Shown: piece by piece, positions 9,407 to 18,833 of the stretch | Layout: each line of letters starts with the position of its first letter | How positions within the stretch are numbered: the stretch's first letter is position 1 | DNA from: Lachnospiraceae bacterium AB2028 | GTDB lineage: Bacteria > Bacillota > Clostridia > Lachnospirales > Lachnospiraceae | DNA length: 64,000 nucleotides | Assembly (NCBI GenBank): GCA_000621425.1 | Contig: JHYJ01000007.1 | Location: 186,001-250,000 of the forward strand | Reading direction: 5' to 3' | Made by a program: the position numbers and the translations under genes | The notes under the pieces: generated by a model | Seen by the model: only the letters and a program-made list of their open reading frames with translations | Databases searched by the model: none | Told to the model about the DNA's origin: nothing

Positions 9407-10510
9407 TTATACATTGTACATAGTCTCGTAGTACTTCATGTAATCTCCGCTGGTGACATTCTTCATCCAGTCCTCATGCTCGAAATACCACTTTATGGTA
9501 AGCTTTATTCCATCCTTGAACATGGTCTCGGGCTCCCAGCCGATTTCTGCCTTTATCTTGTCAGGTGCAATGGCATATCTTCTGTCATGTCCCTTACGGT
9601 CCTCCACGTATGTAATAAGATCTTCCGAAACATTTGCTTTCCTGGGATCGGAATCCGGAAGCATTTCCTTTAAAGTCTCAAGTATTATCTTTATTATTTC
9701 TATGTTCTGCTTTTCATTGTGTCCGCCTACGTTGTAGGTTTCGAAAAGCTTTCCTTTCTCCTGAACCATATCTATAGCCTTAGCATGGTCACGGACATAC
9801 AGCCAGTCACGGACATTTTTTCCATCTCCGTAAACCGGAAGTTTCTTGCCCTGCAGCGCATTGTTGATAATAAGCGGGATCAGTTTCTCCGGGAACTGAT
9901 AAGGTCCATAGTTATTGGAGCAGTTTGTTATATTCGCCGGGAAATGGTATGTATCCATATACGCTCTTACTAACATATCAGATCCTGCCTTACTTGCAGA
10001 ATAAGGTGAATGGGGTGAGTATGGTGTAGTCTCGTAGAAATAACCATCACCTTCCGGAAGTGATCCGTATACCTCATCCGTTGAAACATGCAGGAACTTC
10101 TTGTCAGGCTTATAATTTCCCAAAGGATCGGGACCATCCGGCAACTCCCACGCTTCCTTTGCACAGCCAAGCATCACACCTGTTCCATATACATTAGTCT
10201 TTATGAAAAGCTCAGGATCCTTGATACTTCTATCCACATGGCTCTCAGCCGCAAAGTGTACCACACGGTCTATGTCATTCTCTGCGAAGATCTTTGATAC
10301 AGCTTCCTTATCGGTAATGTCAGCCTTTACAAAAGTGTAATTCGGCCTGGACTCAATATCCTTAAGATTTTCCGGATTGCCCGCATAGGTAAGTGCATCT
10401 AAATTGATTATACGGATATCATCCCCATATTTTTCAAACATGTAATGAATGTAATTTGATCCGATAAAACCGGCGCCACCTGTCACAAGATAAGTTTTCA
10501 TCTGCTGCAT
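9407..10510 (-). CDS. rfbB: dTDP-glucose 4,6-dehydratase
   Basis: The protein is an extended short-chain dehydrogenase of the RmlB family, with the NAD-binding loop GGAGFIGSNY, the STDEVYG motif and the YSASKAG catalytic Tyr/Lys. It converts dTDP-glucose to dTDP-4-keto-6-deoxyglucose. Two starts are possible: the ATG at 10510 has AAGGAG very close to it, and the ATG at 10501 (MKTYLVTGG) is where family members usually begin. At 364-367 aa it is slightly longer than many homologues. It sits between rfbA and the giant GH25 gene. Confidence 0.95.
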   Translation of the reverse strand: MQQMKTYLVTGGAGFIGSNYIHYMFEKYGDDIRIINLDALTYAGNPENLKDIESRPNYTFVKADITDKEAVSKIFAENDIDRVVHFAAESHVDRSIKDPELFIKTNVYGTGVMLGCAKEAWELPDGPDPLGNYKPDKKFLHVSTDEVYGSLPEGDGYFYETTPYSPHSPYSASKAGSDMLVRAYMDTYHFPANITNCSNNYGPYQFPEKLIPLIINNALQGKKLPVYGDGKNVRDWLYVRDHAKAIDMVQEKGKLFETYNVGGHNEKQNIEIIKIILETLKEMLPDSDPRKANVSEDLITYVEDRKGHDRRYAIAPDKIKAEIGWEPETMFKDGIKLTIKWYFEHEDWMKNVTSGDYMKYYETMYNV

Positions 10511-10522
10511 ATCTCCTTCTTT

Positions 10523-13500
10523 TTAATATCCTAAATAACTGATGTTCATGTCCACATTGCCTTTTATTCCATCCACTGATCCTTTTGCAGTGTGCTGCCA
10601 AAGGTCATACTTTCCGCTGAAAGTAGGCTTTGATGCATACTGTGCAAGCCAGATCTTGTATCCGCTCAAAGAACCAAAATTGACATTGTTATTATACCAT
10701 GCCTTTGATGCATATACGCCCGGAGTATATCCACCACTCTTTATGGTCTCACAGAAAGCCCTGCAGACCGCAGTCCTCTGCTCAGCACTTATGCCATCAG
10801 CCCTTCCGCCGCAGGCTTCCGTATCAATGAATACCGGATAACCTATACCCAGTCCCTTAATAAGAGAAAGGGTCATGGAAGCTTCTTCCACCGCCTCTAC
10901 TTCATTTATCGCCTGGGTAAAGAAATAAACACCAACCTTAAGGCCTGCAGCCCTTGCCCCCTGGACATTGCTCTTGAATTTCGGATCGGTTACCAGTACT
11001 CCGGAAGACGAACCCCTGTAGCCGCATCTTACTATTACAAAGCTAATGCCGGAATCCCTGACAGCATTCCAGTCTATAGTGCCGTTCCACTTCGAAACAT
11101 CTATACCGATCGACCCATTCTTATCAACCGAAAGTATACCTTCATCAGTAAACTTATATTCAACACCCTGGATGATCTGTGTACCGGTAACCTTATTGCC
11201 GTTCTTGTCATAGTAGTACACGTTGCCGTTTATTGTCTGCCATCCCTTGTAAATATAGGCACTTTCGTTCTTGATATAAAACTTCTCTGCAGTATAATAA
11301 TCCGCTACAACTGCTTCCCTGTGCTTGCCATTTTCCTTTACATATACCTGATTGCCCTTGCTGTCCTTAAGAAGTGTCTTCTTATCATCCATTCCCTTGG
11401 GCGTAGGTGTAGGAGTTGCCGTTACACTGGCACTTGGGCTTGCGCTGGCACTAGGCGTTGCAGTTACAGATGGTGATGCCGACGGTGTAGCTGTTGCTGA
11501 AGCCTTAGGCGTTGCAGTTGCCGTAGGCGTAGGCGTAGCTGTCGCCTGTGGAACAGGCGTAGGGGTCGGTACAGGTGTAGGTGTAGGCGCCGGTGTGGGA
11601 GTCGGTGCCGGTGTAGGCGTAGGTGCCGGTGTACTTGTCGCTGTAGGTGCACTTGTTGCAGTAGCCTCAGGAGTACTCGTCGCCGTAGGCTCTTCAGTAG
11701 TCACGGTAGTAGGAGTATCCTCAGATGTCTTAACCACAGTGCCTAACACATATTTTGCCCCACAAGCCGAATCTGCTGCCATGGCAGGAAGTGTAACATC
11801 AGCTGTATTCATTGCACTGCTGGCAGGATCAGGTATATCTTCTTTTTTTATTTTCTCATACTCATCCGCCCCACTCTTTACACTTCTGCTGGATTCTACA
11901 AATTCAACAGTATCGGTAACTGTAGGTGCCTCCTCAACCACAGGAGGAGCACTGTTTTCCTTATCCTCAACAGCGACATTGACTTCAGTTTCCGTCTTTA
12001 TTTCCTGGGTCACATCAATCTGTTCGTATACGATCTTGTCTTCCACATGTATCTTTGTATCATATTCCGCAAAAACAAGACCATCCACAGGATCTATTTC
12101 AACTGTGTAGTCTCCACTTTCTACATTGGTCTCATAAATGATTCCGTCCAGGTCAGAGTCCTTGAATACCGTCTCTTTATCATTTTTGTCTGTCAGATGC
12201 ACGACGAATTCCGTATCTTTGACGAGTTTGTCAGTCTCATTATCTATGAATTTTATTTTGAGATCCTTTTCAAGAGATGTGAAAGTGACTTTTACTTTAT
12301 TACCTTCCTCATCATCGTCATCATCCTGATCTTCATCATCTGCCTGTTGATCTTCTTCTGCCTCAGCCGCTAACTTAGCCGCAAGTTTTGAATCAGCCAC
12401 AGCCATAAGCCCGGCCTCTCCGGCAACAGAAACATTCCCCAGCATTGCCCCTGTGTCTGCAATCTTCTTTGACATGTTCTTCTGGTTCCTGCCGGAATTG
12501 ATGGAAAAGACTGCGATCAGACACACCAAAAGCAAGGCAACAGCTGCAACAATTGATGCAATCTGCTGCGTCTTCTTATCGTGCATAAGCTTATCAGCGA
12601 TAAAGGTAACCTTTTCCTTGAAATCTTTTTCCTTAAAAGGCTTCTCTACAACGCCGTTCTTGTTCTTCTTTAGTGAAGGATCAGTCTTCTTTGCTGCTGT
12701 TCCTTTATTTTTCTTGTCTGAAGGATTTTTTGCGTCCTTTTCTTTATCTTTCTTTAATCTGTTATCTGCGGACTTTTTTTCTTTCTTATCTTTCCTGGCT
12801 ACGGGATCTTTTCCCTTATGTTTCCTTTCCCTGCTGTCCGCTGCCTTTTTCTCTTTTTTATGCTTTTCCTTTCCCGCTTTTTCGGATTTCTCTGCTTTAT
12901 CCGCTTTTTTCTGCTTGTCCTTTCTTCTGACAGGCGCAGCATCTATTTCTGCATCCGAAAAATCGTCATCCTCTTCCCCGTATTCTTCCTCATATTCATC
13001 GGTATCATCAGCGGAATTTTCATCATACTCGTCATCGTATTCATCGGAGTCATCGTACTCCTCTTCATATTCATCCAAGTCATCATCGCCGTCATACGCG
13101 TCATCTTCCGGTTCAGACTCTGCCTCGTCTCCATCAAATTCATCTATGTTTTCACCAAACCCGTCTTCAGGGCCGTCAAAATCATCGTCCGCGATTTCAT
13201 CGTCTATTTCAGGCAGATCATCATCTTCTGTGTCATCTGCTCCCTCGAACACTTCCGGCTCATCATACTTATCCAGATCCGCAAATTCGTCAGTTTCAGG
13301 CTCATTCCGACGTACCCGCCTTACTTTACGGCCCTTTTTTGCAGCTGACTTGTCTGCAATCCGGGGCTCTTCCGCACTGTCTTCAGGCACAACATCATCC
13401 ACCAGGACATCCTCTATGATCTCCCCCTGGAAAATTTCACTACCGGCATGTTCCTCATCTGCCCCACCATTTTCGAAAGTCTCGACATGGCTGTCATACT

Positions 13501-13690
13501 CAGGCGTTTCTTCCGGCTCATCGTAATCATCGAAACCTTCGTCACCGTTTTCGGCATAGTCTTCATCCAAAAAATCCCCATCATTTAAGGGTTCAGGATC
13601 CCTGTCGTCACGCCCGTCAGAAACCATGCGCTCAAGTACGCCGGTATCGTCAATGTCTATGAATTCAATTTTGTCTTTATTCTTACCCAT
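10523..13690 (-). CDS. Giant anchored GH25 protein with charge-block cytoplasmic tail
   Basis: The 1055-aa protein has an unusual order. Residues 1-250 are extremely acidic (runs of D, E and Y). Residues 255-365 are extremely basic (Lys-rich). A single membrane helix lies at 376-397. Outside, residues 450-462 are an acidic run and 465-560 a Cna-B/prealbumin-like domain. Residues 657-765 are a Thr/Pro/Ala/Ser spacer. Residues 765-855 hold a cell-wall-binding-like repeat (GWQTINGNVYYYDKNGNKV). Residues 860-1055 are a GH25 lysozyme domain with D864 in GIDVSKW and D956/E958 in FIDTE. It would be a type II membrane muramidase whose spacer reaches into the wall. The ATG has no clear Shine-Dalgarno. 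It is a larger paralogue of the protein at 7304-8521, and the two flank rfbBA. Confidence 0.88.
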   Translation of the reverse strand: MGKNKDKIEFIDIDDTGVLERMVSDGRDDRDPEPLNDGDFLDEDYAENGDEGFDDYDEPEETPEYDSHVETFENGGADEEHAGSEIFQGEIIEDVLVDDVVPEDSAEEPRIADKSAAKKGRKVRRVRRNEPETDEFADLDKYDEPEVFEGADDTEDDDLPEIDDEIADDDFDGPEDGFGENIDEFDGDEAESEPEDDAYDGDDDLDEYEEEYDDSDEYDDEYDENSADDTDEYEEEYGEEDDDFSDAEIDAAPVRRKDKQKKADKAEKSEKAGKEKHKKEKKAADSRERKHKGKDPVARKDKKEKKSADNRLKKDKEKDAKNPSDKKNKGTAAKKTDPSLKKNKNGVVEKPFKEKDFKEKVTFIADKLMHDKKTQQIASIVAAVALLLVCLIAVFSINSGRNQKNMSKKIADTGAMLGNVSVAGEAGLMAVADSKLAAKLAAEAEEDQQADDEDQDDDDDEEGNKVKVTFTSLEKDLKIKFIDNETDKLVKDTEFVVHLTDKNDKETVFKDSDLDGIIYETNVESGDYTVEIDPVDGLVFAEYDTKIHVEDKIVYEQIDVTQEIKTETEVNVAVEDKENSAPPVVEEAPTVTDTVEFVESSRSVKSGADEYEKIKKEDIPDPASSAMNTADVTLPAMAADSACGAKYVLGTVVKTSEDTPTTVTTEEPTATSTPEATATSAPTATSTPAPTPTPAPTPTPAPTPTPVPTPTPVPQATATPTPTATATPKASATATPSASPSVTATPSASASPSASVTATPTPTPKGMDDKKTLLKDSKGNQVYVKENGKHREAVVADYYTAEKFYIKNESAYIYKGWQTINGNVYYYDKNGNKVTGTQIIQGVEYKFTDEGILSVDKNGSIGIDVSKWNGTIDWNAVRDSGISFVIVRCGYRGSSSGVLVTDPKFKSNVQGARAAGLKVGVYFFTQAINEVEAVEEASMTLSLIKGLGIGYPVFIDTEACGGRADGISAEQRTAVCRAFCETIKSGGYTPGVYASKAWYNNNVNFGSLSGYKIWLAQYASKPTFSGKYDLWQHTAKGSVDGIKGNVDMNISYLGY

Positions 13691-13733
13691 AAGATGCTAT
13701 TTTAACATAAATAAGCTTTTTTTGCCATCTCAG

Positions 13734-14522
13734 TTACCTTGTCTCACCGGTCCCGACCACCTTGCCGTCAGTCGGAGCATACTGATATATGCTGTAACCG
13801 GACACTTCAGCCACGCGCCTAAATGCATAATGCCCGAATGGACGCTTTGGCTTTCTGTCTGACGGAAGCACTATATACTCCGTTCCGGTATGTATGCACT
13901 TCTGCTCCAATTGGGAAAAATCTACCACATCGCTGCTCATCAGCAGATAGAATTCTGCCGGCCGGTCAGATGTAACCACGCTGTATCCGTAAGGCATTAT
14001 GATATTTGCATCATACTGTCGTACATAGGGAAGGAATTCTTCGGTAAAAGCTGCATGCACCACTTCTTCATCAGAAAGGTCATGGAGCCTGTCCACTACC
14101 TCCACCACCTCTGTCGGCATACGATATACATTTGAAAGGTTTGACAGATCTTCATCCTCTATGGATGTGGATATGAATTCACCACCGAAAAAAAGCACAA
14201 CCAGTACAAGTACCACGCCACTTATTGTATGCTCACGTATAAGCTTGCTGGCTACATAGCCCAAACCTATTCCTATGGGGAGCATCCAGAAAAGCTGCCA
14301 GTATGTTCCGTCACTAATGAACTTTGTATAAACATAATAAACAGGCGGCAGGAATATTCCCAACAAAAGCAGAGCACTGACATCCACCAAAATGGTGCGT
14401 GTCCCGGTATTCTTTTCTGTCGCAGCAACATAAACCAGTCCCACGAAAAAGATGATCATTATCACACCGCTTCCGCTGTACTGGGAATATGCTGTAAAAA
14501 TACCATTAAGTATCTCTGCCAT
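13734..14522 (-). CDS. Membrane protein, probable C-terminal partner of a split GT-C protein
   Basis: The 262-aa protein has about four or five hydrophobic segments in residues 15-120, then a soluble domain (residues 130-262) with YDANIIMPYGYSVVTSDRP and TEYIVLPSDRK, which looks like the extracytoplasmic tail of GT-C-type proteins. The ATG has GAGG six bases upstream. It begins 21 bases after the stop of the upstream membrane gene and in the same reading frame. The pair may equal one DUF6077-like membrane protein divided in two. No enzymatic motif of its own is seen. Family assignment is tentative. Confidence 0.6.
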   Translation of the reverse strand: MAEILNGIFTAYSQYSGSGVIMIIFFVGLVYVAATEKNTGTRTILVDVSALLLLGIFLPPVYYVYTKFISDGTYWQLFWMLPIGIGLGYVASKLIREHTISGVVLVLVVLFFGGEFISTSIEDEDLSNLSNVYRMPTEVVEVVDRLHDLSDEEVVHAAFTEEFLPYVRQYDANIIMPYGYSVVTSDRPAEFYLLMSSDVVDFSQLEQKCIHTGTEYIVLPSDRKPKRPFGHYAFRRVAEVSGYSIYQYAPTDGKVVGTGETR

Positions 14523-14543
14523 TACGCACCTCGTCCAAAAACA

Positions 14544-15629
14544 TCAGGTCAGATAAAACATCATGCAGGCAATACCGGGAATTGCCGATAAAACCCACTT
14601 TAGGATCATGATCGGTCTTTTAGCCCTTAATGCAAGCAACGCCACTAAAATAAGCTCCATGAAAAGCATAATGAAAACCGTCTCCGTACCTATAAGAGCC
14701 GCTGCCGTATTAAGTATGAAAAGCATTACTCCAAGACCATTCATAGATTCGTAAACAGAGTCATCATTTCCTGCACTGTAACGCTGTGATATGGTACACA
14801 GTATTAAAAACGCATACAGGACAAAAATACCCGCTGTCAGTCCCTCGCTGCATTCCGCAAAAATTCCCTGATAAACTTCCCTGGTGTATTCCGAATATCC
14901 TCCAAGCAGATTTATCATGCTCATTATCATCATGAAAACAGGAATTTTCCTTATATTCCCCTCAAAAAGCCTTATGGCAATCTCCTTATATATGATACAG
15001 GACACTATACCGAGAAAAACCGGCATAACTGTATGCGCTATGATCAAAACATGGAGCCCGCTGACATTTGAAAGCGTAGCAATAAACATCGGATAAGGCG
15101 AAACAATATCCCTTAACAGATGTCCGCCGGGCATTCCCGTAAATGGGTAGACCGTATACATCTCGCCGCCTGAAGATGCCGCAACTGCATCCGCGATCCA
15201 GGCTGCGTCATCTGAATAAGATCTGGCTGCAAAAAGCGAAAGGAAAAGCTGCAGGGCAAAAACCACGCCAAAAACCAGCCAGACAGCCGCATCAGCAAAC
15301 CTGAATCCCTCAAATGACGACAAGCGAAAATATGTATTTATTGTTCTGGATGCAAATGCATAGGTTATGATAATAACTGAAGCTATACAGAACACCGTCA
15401 TTACCATCATTACCGTTACAGTCAGGAAAACAAGACTTTTATGCAACAGAATACACGGAACAGCACAGACTTCAAAAACAGCGAACATAAGAAACAGTCC
15501 GCACAGATATATCTCTGCCAGGGATTTGTCCCTTTTTTTAATGAATTCAGAAGGGACAATCCCCGAAACAGCCGGAAAGATAACCAGCCATATTAAGAGA
15601 TTTATTATTGTCTGCGGACCTAAAGCCAA
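14544..15629 (-). CDS. Multi-pass membrane protein, GT-C-like (DUF6077-like)
   Basis: About ten hydrophobic segments span this protein of about 361 aa. A first large loop contains AARSYSDDAAWIADAV, and the double Asp (140-141) is where GT-C glycosyltransferases place their catalytic acid pair. I prefer the TTG at 15629, one base after the manC stop and about ten bases after GAGAGGAG, over a TTG at 15671 inside manC. The overall look matches DUF6077 proteins of Lachnospiraceae glycan loci, but I recognise it from memory only. It may use a polyprenyl-phosphate sugar such as the product of the DPM1-like enzyme at 16870. Confidence 0.62.
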   Translation of the reverse strand: MALGPQTIINLLIWLVIFPAVSGIVPSEFIKKRDKSLAEIYLCGLFLMFAVFEVCAVPCILLHKSLVFLTVTVMMVMTVFCIASVIIITYAFASRTINTYFRLSSFEGFRFADAAVWLVFGVVFALQLFLSLFAARSYSDDAAWIADAVAASSGGEMYTVYPFTGMPGGHLLRDIVSPYPMFIATLSNVSGLHVLIIAHTVMPVFLGIVSCIIYKEIAIRLFEGNIRKIPVFMMIMSMINLLGGYSEYTREVYQGIFAECSEGLTAGIFVLYAFLILCTISQRYSAGNDDSVYESMNGLGVMLFILNTAAALIGTETVFIMLFMELILVALLALRAKRPIMILKWVLSAIPGIACMMFYLT

Positions 15630-15630
15630 A

Positions 15631-16713
15631 TCAGAGATACTCCTCTCTGCCCTTACTCCTGAGTTCCTCAAGAAGTTTCTTTATATCGGCAGTATGCTCA
15701 GCCGAACATATGAGAGTTGCATCTTCAGTATCTACTACCACTACATCTTCAAGCCCGACAACAGCTACCAGCTTATCACCGGCCTTAACAATAGTCCTTT
15801 TAGTGGATGTGCTCTCTACATTTCCCATGAACACATTTCCGTTTTCATCAGTAGCATTGAGACGGCTGAGTGCCAGCCAGGATCCAACATCATCCCAGCC
15901 AAAATCTCCCGGACATACGAAAATAGAATCTTCCTTTTCAAGGATGCCGTAATCCACCGACTGGGAAGGCATTGCCTCAAATGCAGACTTAAGCACCGCA
16001 TCTTCATCTCCGGTTCCTATTGCAACCTCAATATCGGTAAGCCCCTTATAAACCTCAGGCATATTCTTTTCCATGGATGAAAGGATGGCCGAAACCTTCC
16101 ATATGAACATACCGGAATTCCAGAGATAGTCACCTGATGCCAGATACTGCTTTGCCTTCTCAAGATCCGGTTTCTCAACAAACTTTTCAACCCTGCACAC
16201 ACCGCCATTCTCAGAAGACTTATCAAATTTAATATAGCCGTATCCTGTCTCCGGCTCATTCGGTGTGATTCCCAGAGTAACAAGACGTCTCTCGCCGGAA
16301 ACCCCATTTTCCGCAGTCTCAACAGCCTTCTTAAGGATTTCCGTATATTTATCCTCGTATGCAATCTGATGGTCACTGGGAAGAACCAGCATTACTGCAT
16401 CGCCGTATTTCCTGCGCATATAGACCGCCCCTAAACCTATACCCGGCGCAGTATTCCTGCCCACAGGCTCACAGATAACATTTTCTTTTGGGAGCTCAGG
16501 CAACTGTTCATAAACAAGCTGTCTGTACATTTCATTAGTTGAAACATAGATATCTTCCATATTTACTATAGGCAGAATACGCTCCACGGTATGGCGTATC
16601 ATTGTCTTACCATCCCCTGTGAGACACAAAAACTGCTTTGGATGGGAAGTCCTGCTTCCCGGCCAGAATCTCTCACCTTTTCCACCTGCCAGTATCAGAG
16701 CTGTAGTCTTCAT
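15631..16713 (-). CDS. manC: Mannose-1-phosphate guanylyltransferase
   Basis: The 360-aa protein carries the nucleotidyltransferase loop GGKGERFWPGSR, the LPSDHQ motif and a left-handed beta-helix-like C-terminus. It is the short form without a fused isomerase domain. It makes GDP-mannose, the substrate for gmd at 17724-18758 and for mannosyltransferases. An AAGGAGG site lies ahead of the ATG, and it is the first gene of its unit, behind the promoter at 16748-16776. Confidence 0.94.
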   Translation of the reverse strand: MKTTALILAGGKGERFWPGSRTSHPKQFLCLTGDGKTMIRHTVERILPIVNMEDIYVSTNEMYRQLVYEQLPELPKENVICEPVGRNTAPGIGLGAVYMRRKYGDAVMLVLPSDHQIAYEDKYTEILKKAVETAENGVSGERRLVTLGITPNEPETGYGYIKFDKSSENGGVCRVEKFVEKPDLEKAKQYLASGDYLWNSGMFIWKVSAILSSMEKNMPEVYKGLTDIEVAIGTGDEDAVLKSAFEAMPSQSVDYGILEKEDSIFVCPGDFGWDDVGSWLALSRLNATDENGNVFMGNVESTSTKRTIVKAGDKLVAVVGLEDVVVVDTEDATLICSAEHTADIKKLLEELRSKGREEYL

Positions 16714-16747
16714 ACTTCCTCCTTCATTTCATAAAAACTCCTAAAAA

Positions 16748-16776
16748 ATTATACCATATATTTCAAATATGGAAAA
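16748..16776 (-). promoter_or_regulatory. Extended -10 promoter for manC unit with overlapping inverted repeat
   Basis: On the minus strand TATAAT (16748-16753) is preceded by TGG, giving TGnTATAAT, with a weak -35 TTTTCC 17 bases upstream. The spacer holds an inverted repeat, CCATAT (16754-16759) and ATATGG (16767-16772), which also touches the divergent promoter on the plus strand. It would be a natural operator site, but no regulator gene is nearby. Confidence 0.6.
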
Positions 16777-16799
16777 ACCGCCGCCTGATATGGTAAAAT
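16770..16799 (+). promoter_or_regulatory. Candidate divergent promoter for the DPM1-like gene
   Basis: On the plus strand TGGTAAAAT provides an extended -10 (TAAAAT at 16794-16799), with TGGAAA 18 bases upstream at 16770-16775. The leader of about 65 nt can form a small hairpin (TGCCCGC pairing with GCAGGCA) before the CGGAGG ribosome binding site. Confidence 0.45.
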
Positions 16800-16869
16800 A
16801 AGGTCAGTTATTCTGAATGCCCGCAGGTAACGCTATAGCAGGCATATAAAAACGATAACGGAGGTTATT

Positions 16870-17634
16870 ATGATATCTATAGTTGTTCCTACATTCAATG
16901 AAAAAGGAAATATCAATCCGCTTCTTGAACGAATCGATAAGGCACTTCCCGGGATAGACTATGAGGTCATCTTTGTGGATGACAGCAATGACGATACCCC
17001 TGAGGTAATAAAGCAGGCCACAGAAACCAATAAACACGTGGTACTCCATCACAGAGAGAATGAAAAGGGTCTTGCTACTGCAGTCGTTAAGGGCTTTAAA
17101 CTTGCCAAGGGCGATTTCGTTGCCTGCATGGATGCAGACTTACAGCACCCGCCCGAAGTTCTTCTCGATATGTATGCAGCAATGTTAGCCCATGCAGATA
17201 TGGCAATCCCCAGCCGCCTGATCCCCGGTGGTTCCGATGGCGGACTGGACATAATCAGAAAGATCATATCCGGCTCTGCCAGATACATTGCAAAGATCAT
17301 CCTGCCCTGCTTAAGACCTATATCAGACCCCACCAGTGGACTTTTCATGGTCAGAAGAGAACTTCTCGAGGATGCTGACCTTAATCCCATCGGATGGAAG
17401 ATAATGGTTGAGGTTATCTCACAGTGTAATGTAAAGAAAATCCTGGAAACCCCTTACTCATTCCATGACCGTGAATCCGGAGAGTCCAAGATTTCCTTAA
17501 AGGTAAGCTTCGAGTTCATCCAGCAGCTTTTCAACTTAAGGTTCAACGGAAAGAACGATGGAAAAAATATGAAGGTTGCCCGTTGGAGCCCTTCCAAACT
17601 GGCTGAAAAGAAAGCAAAACTTACAGCTGAGTAA
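16870..17634 (+). CDS. DPM1-like polyprenyl-phosphate glycosyltransferase (GT2)
   Basis: The 254-aa protein starts MISIVVPTFNEKGN and shows the GT2 motifs EVIFVDDSNDDT and ACMDADLQHPPE plus the late GESKISLK block typical of dolichol/polyprenol-phosphate mannose synthases. No membrane helices follow, as in the soluble DPM1 class. It would load a sugar, probably mannose or glucose, onto undecaprenyl phosphate for GT-C enzymes such as those at 14544 or 48313. It is the only glycan gene on the plus strand, with CGGAGG before the ATG, its own promoter and its own terminator. Confidence 0.88.
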   Translation: MISIVVPTFNEKGNINPLLERIDKALPGIDYEVIFVDDSNDDTPEVIKQATETNKHVVLHHRENEKGLATAVVKGFKLAKGDFVACMDADLQHPPEVLLDMYAAMLAHADMAIPSRLIPGGSDGGLDIIRKIISGSARYIAKIILPCLRPISDPTSGLFMVRRELLEDADLNPIGWKIMVEVISQCNVKKILETPYSFHDRESGESKISLKVSFEFIQQLFNLRFNGKNDGKNMKVARWSPSKLAEKKAKLTAE

Positions 17635-17659
17635 TGATCATCCAATCGAATATGACATC

Positions 17660-17689
17660 AAAAAATCCGGCAACATCGCCGGATTTTTT
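17660..17689. terminator. Bidirectional intrinsic terminator
   Basis: AAAAAATCCGGC (17660-17671) and GCCGGATTTTTT (17678-17689) form a perfect 12-bp inverted repeat with a 6-nt loop. It can end both the plus-strand DPM1-like gene and the minus-strand gmd transcript, and so closes the 36-kb minus-strand run. Confidence 0.9.
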
Positions 17690-17723
17690 AATGCTTTCAA
17701 TTCATGATATTGATTTCGTATTC

Positions 17724-18785
<1,062 letters not shown>

Positions 18786-18833
18786 TCAAACCACTAACTT
18801 ATATTTTATCAAAAAAAAGGCAATTCTTCCACT

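Noticed and set aside
11400-11700. Dense short repeats (GTAGGCGTAGGTGTAGG-like) that could look like a CRISPR or minisatellite
   Set aside because: They encode the Thr/Pro/Ala spacer of the giant GH25 protein; the frame is open and the repeats have no spacers.
11352-13526. Long plus-strand open frames (252, 357 and 176 aa) opposite the giant GH25 gene
   Set aside because: They are mirror frames of biased Asp/Glu/Lys/Pro codons; they lack ribosome binding sites and recognisable domains.
14159-14591. Plus-strand 120-aa frame opposite the membrane protein pair
   Set aside because: No ribosome binding site or domain; it is the complement of hydrophobic codons.
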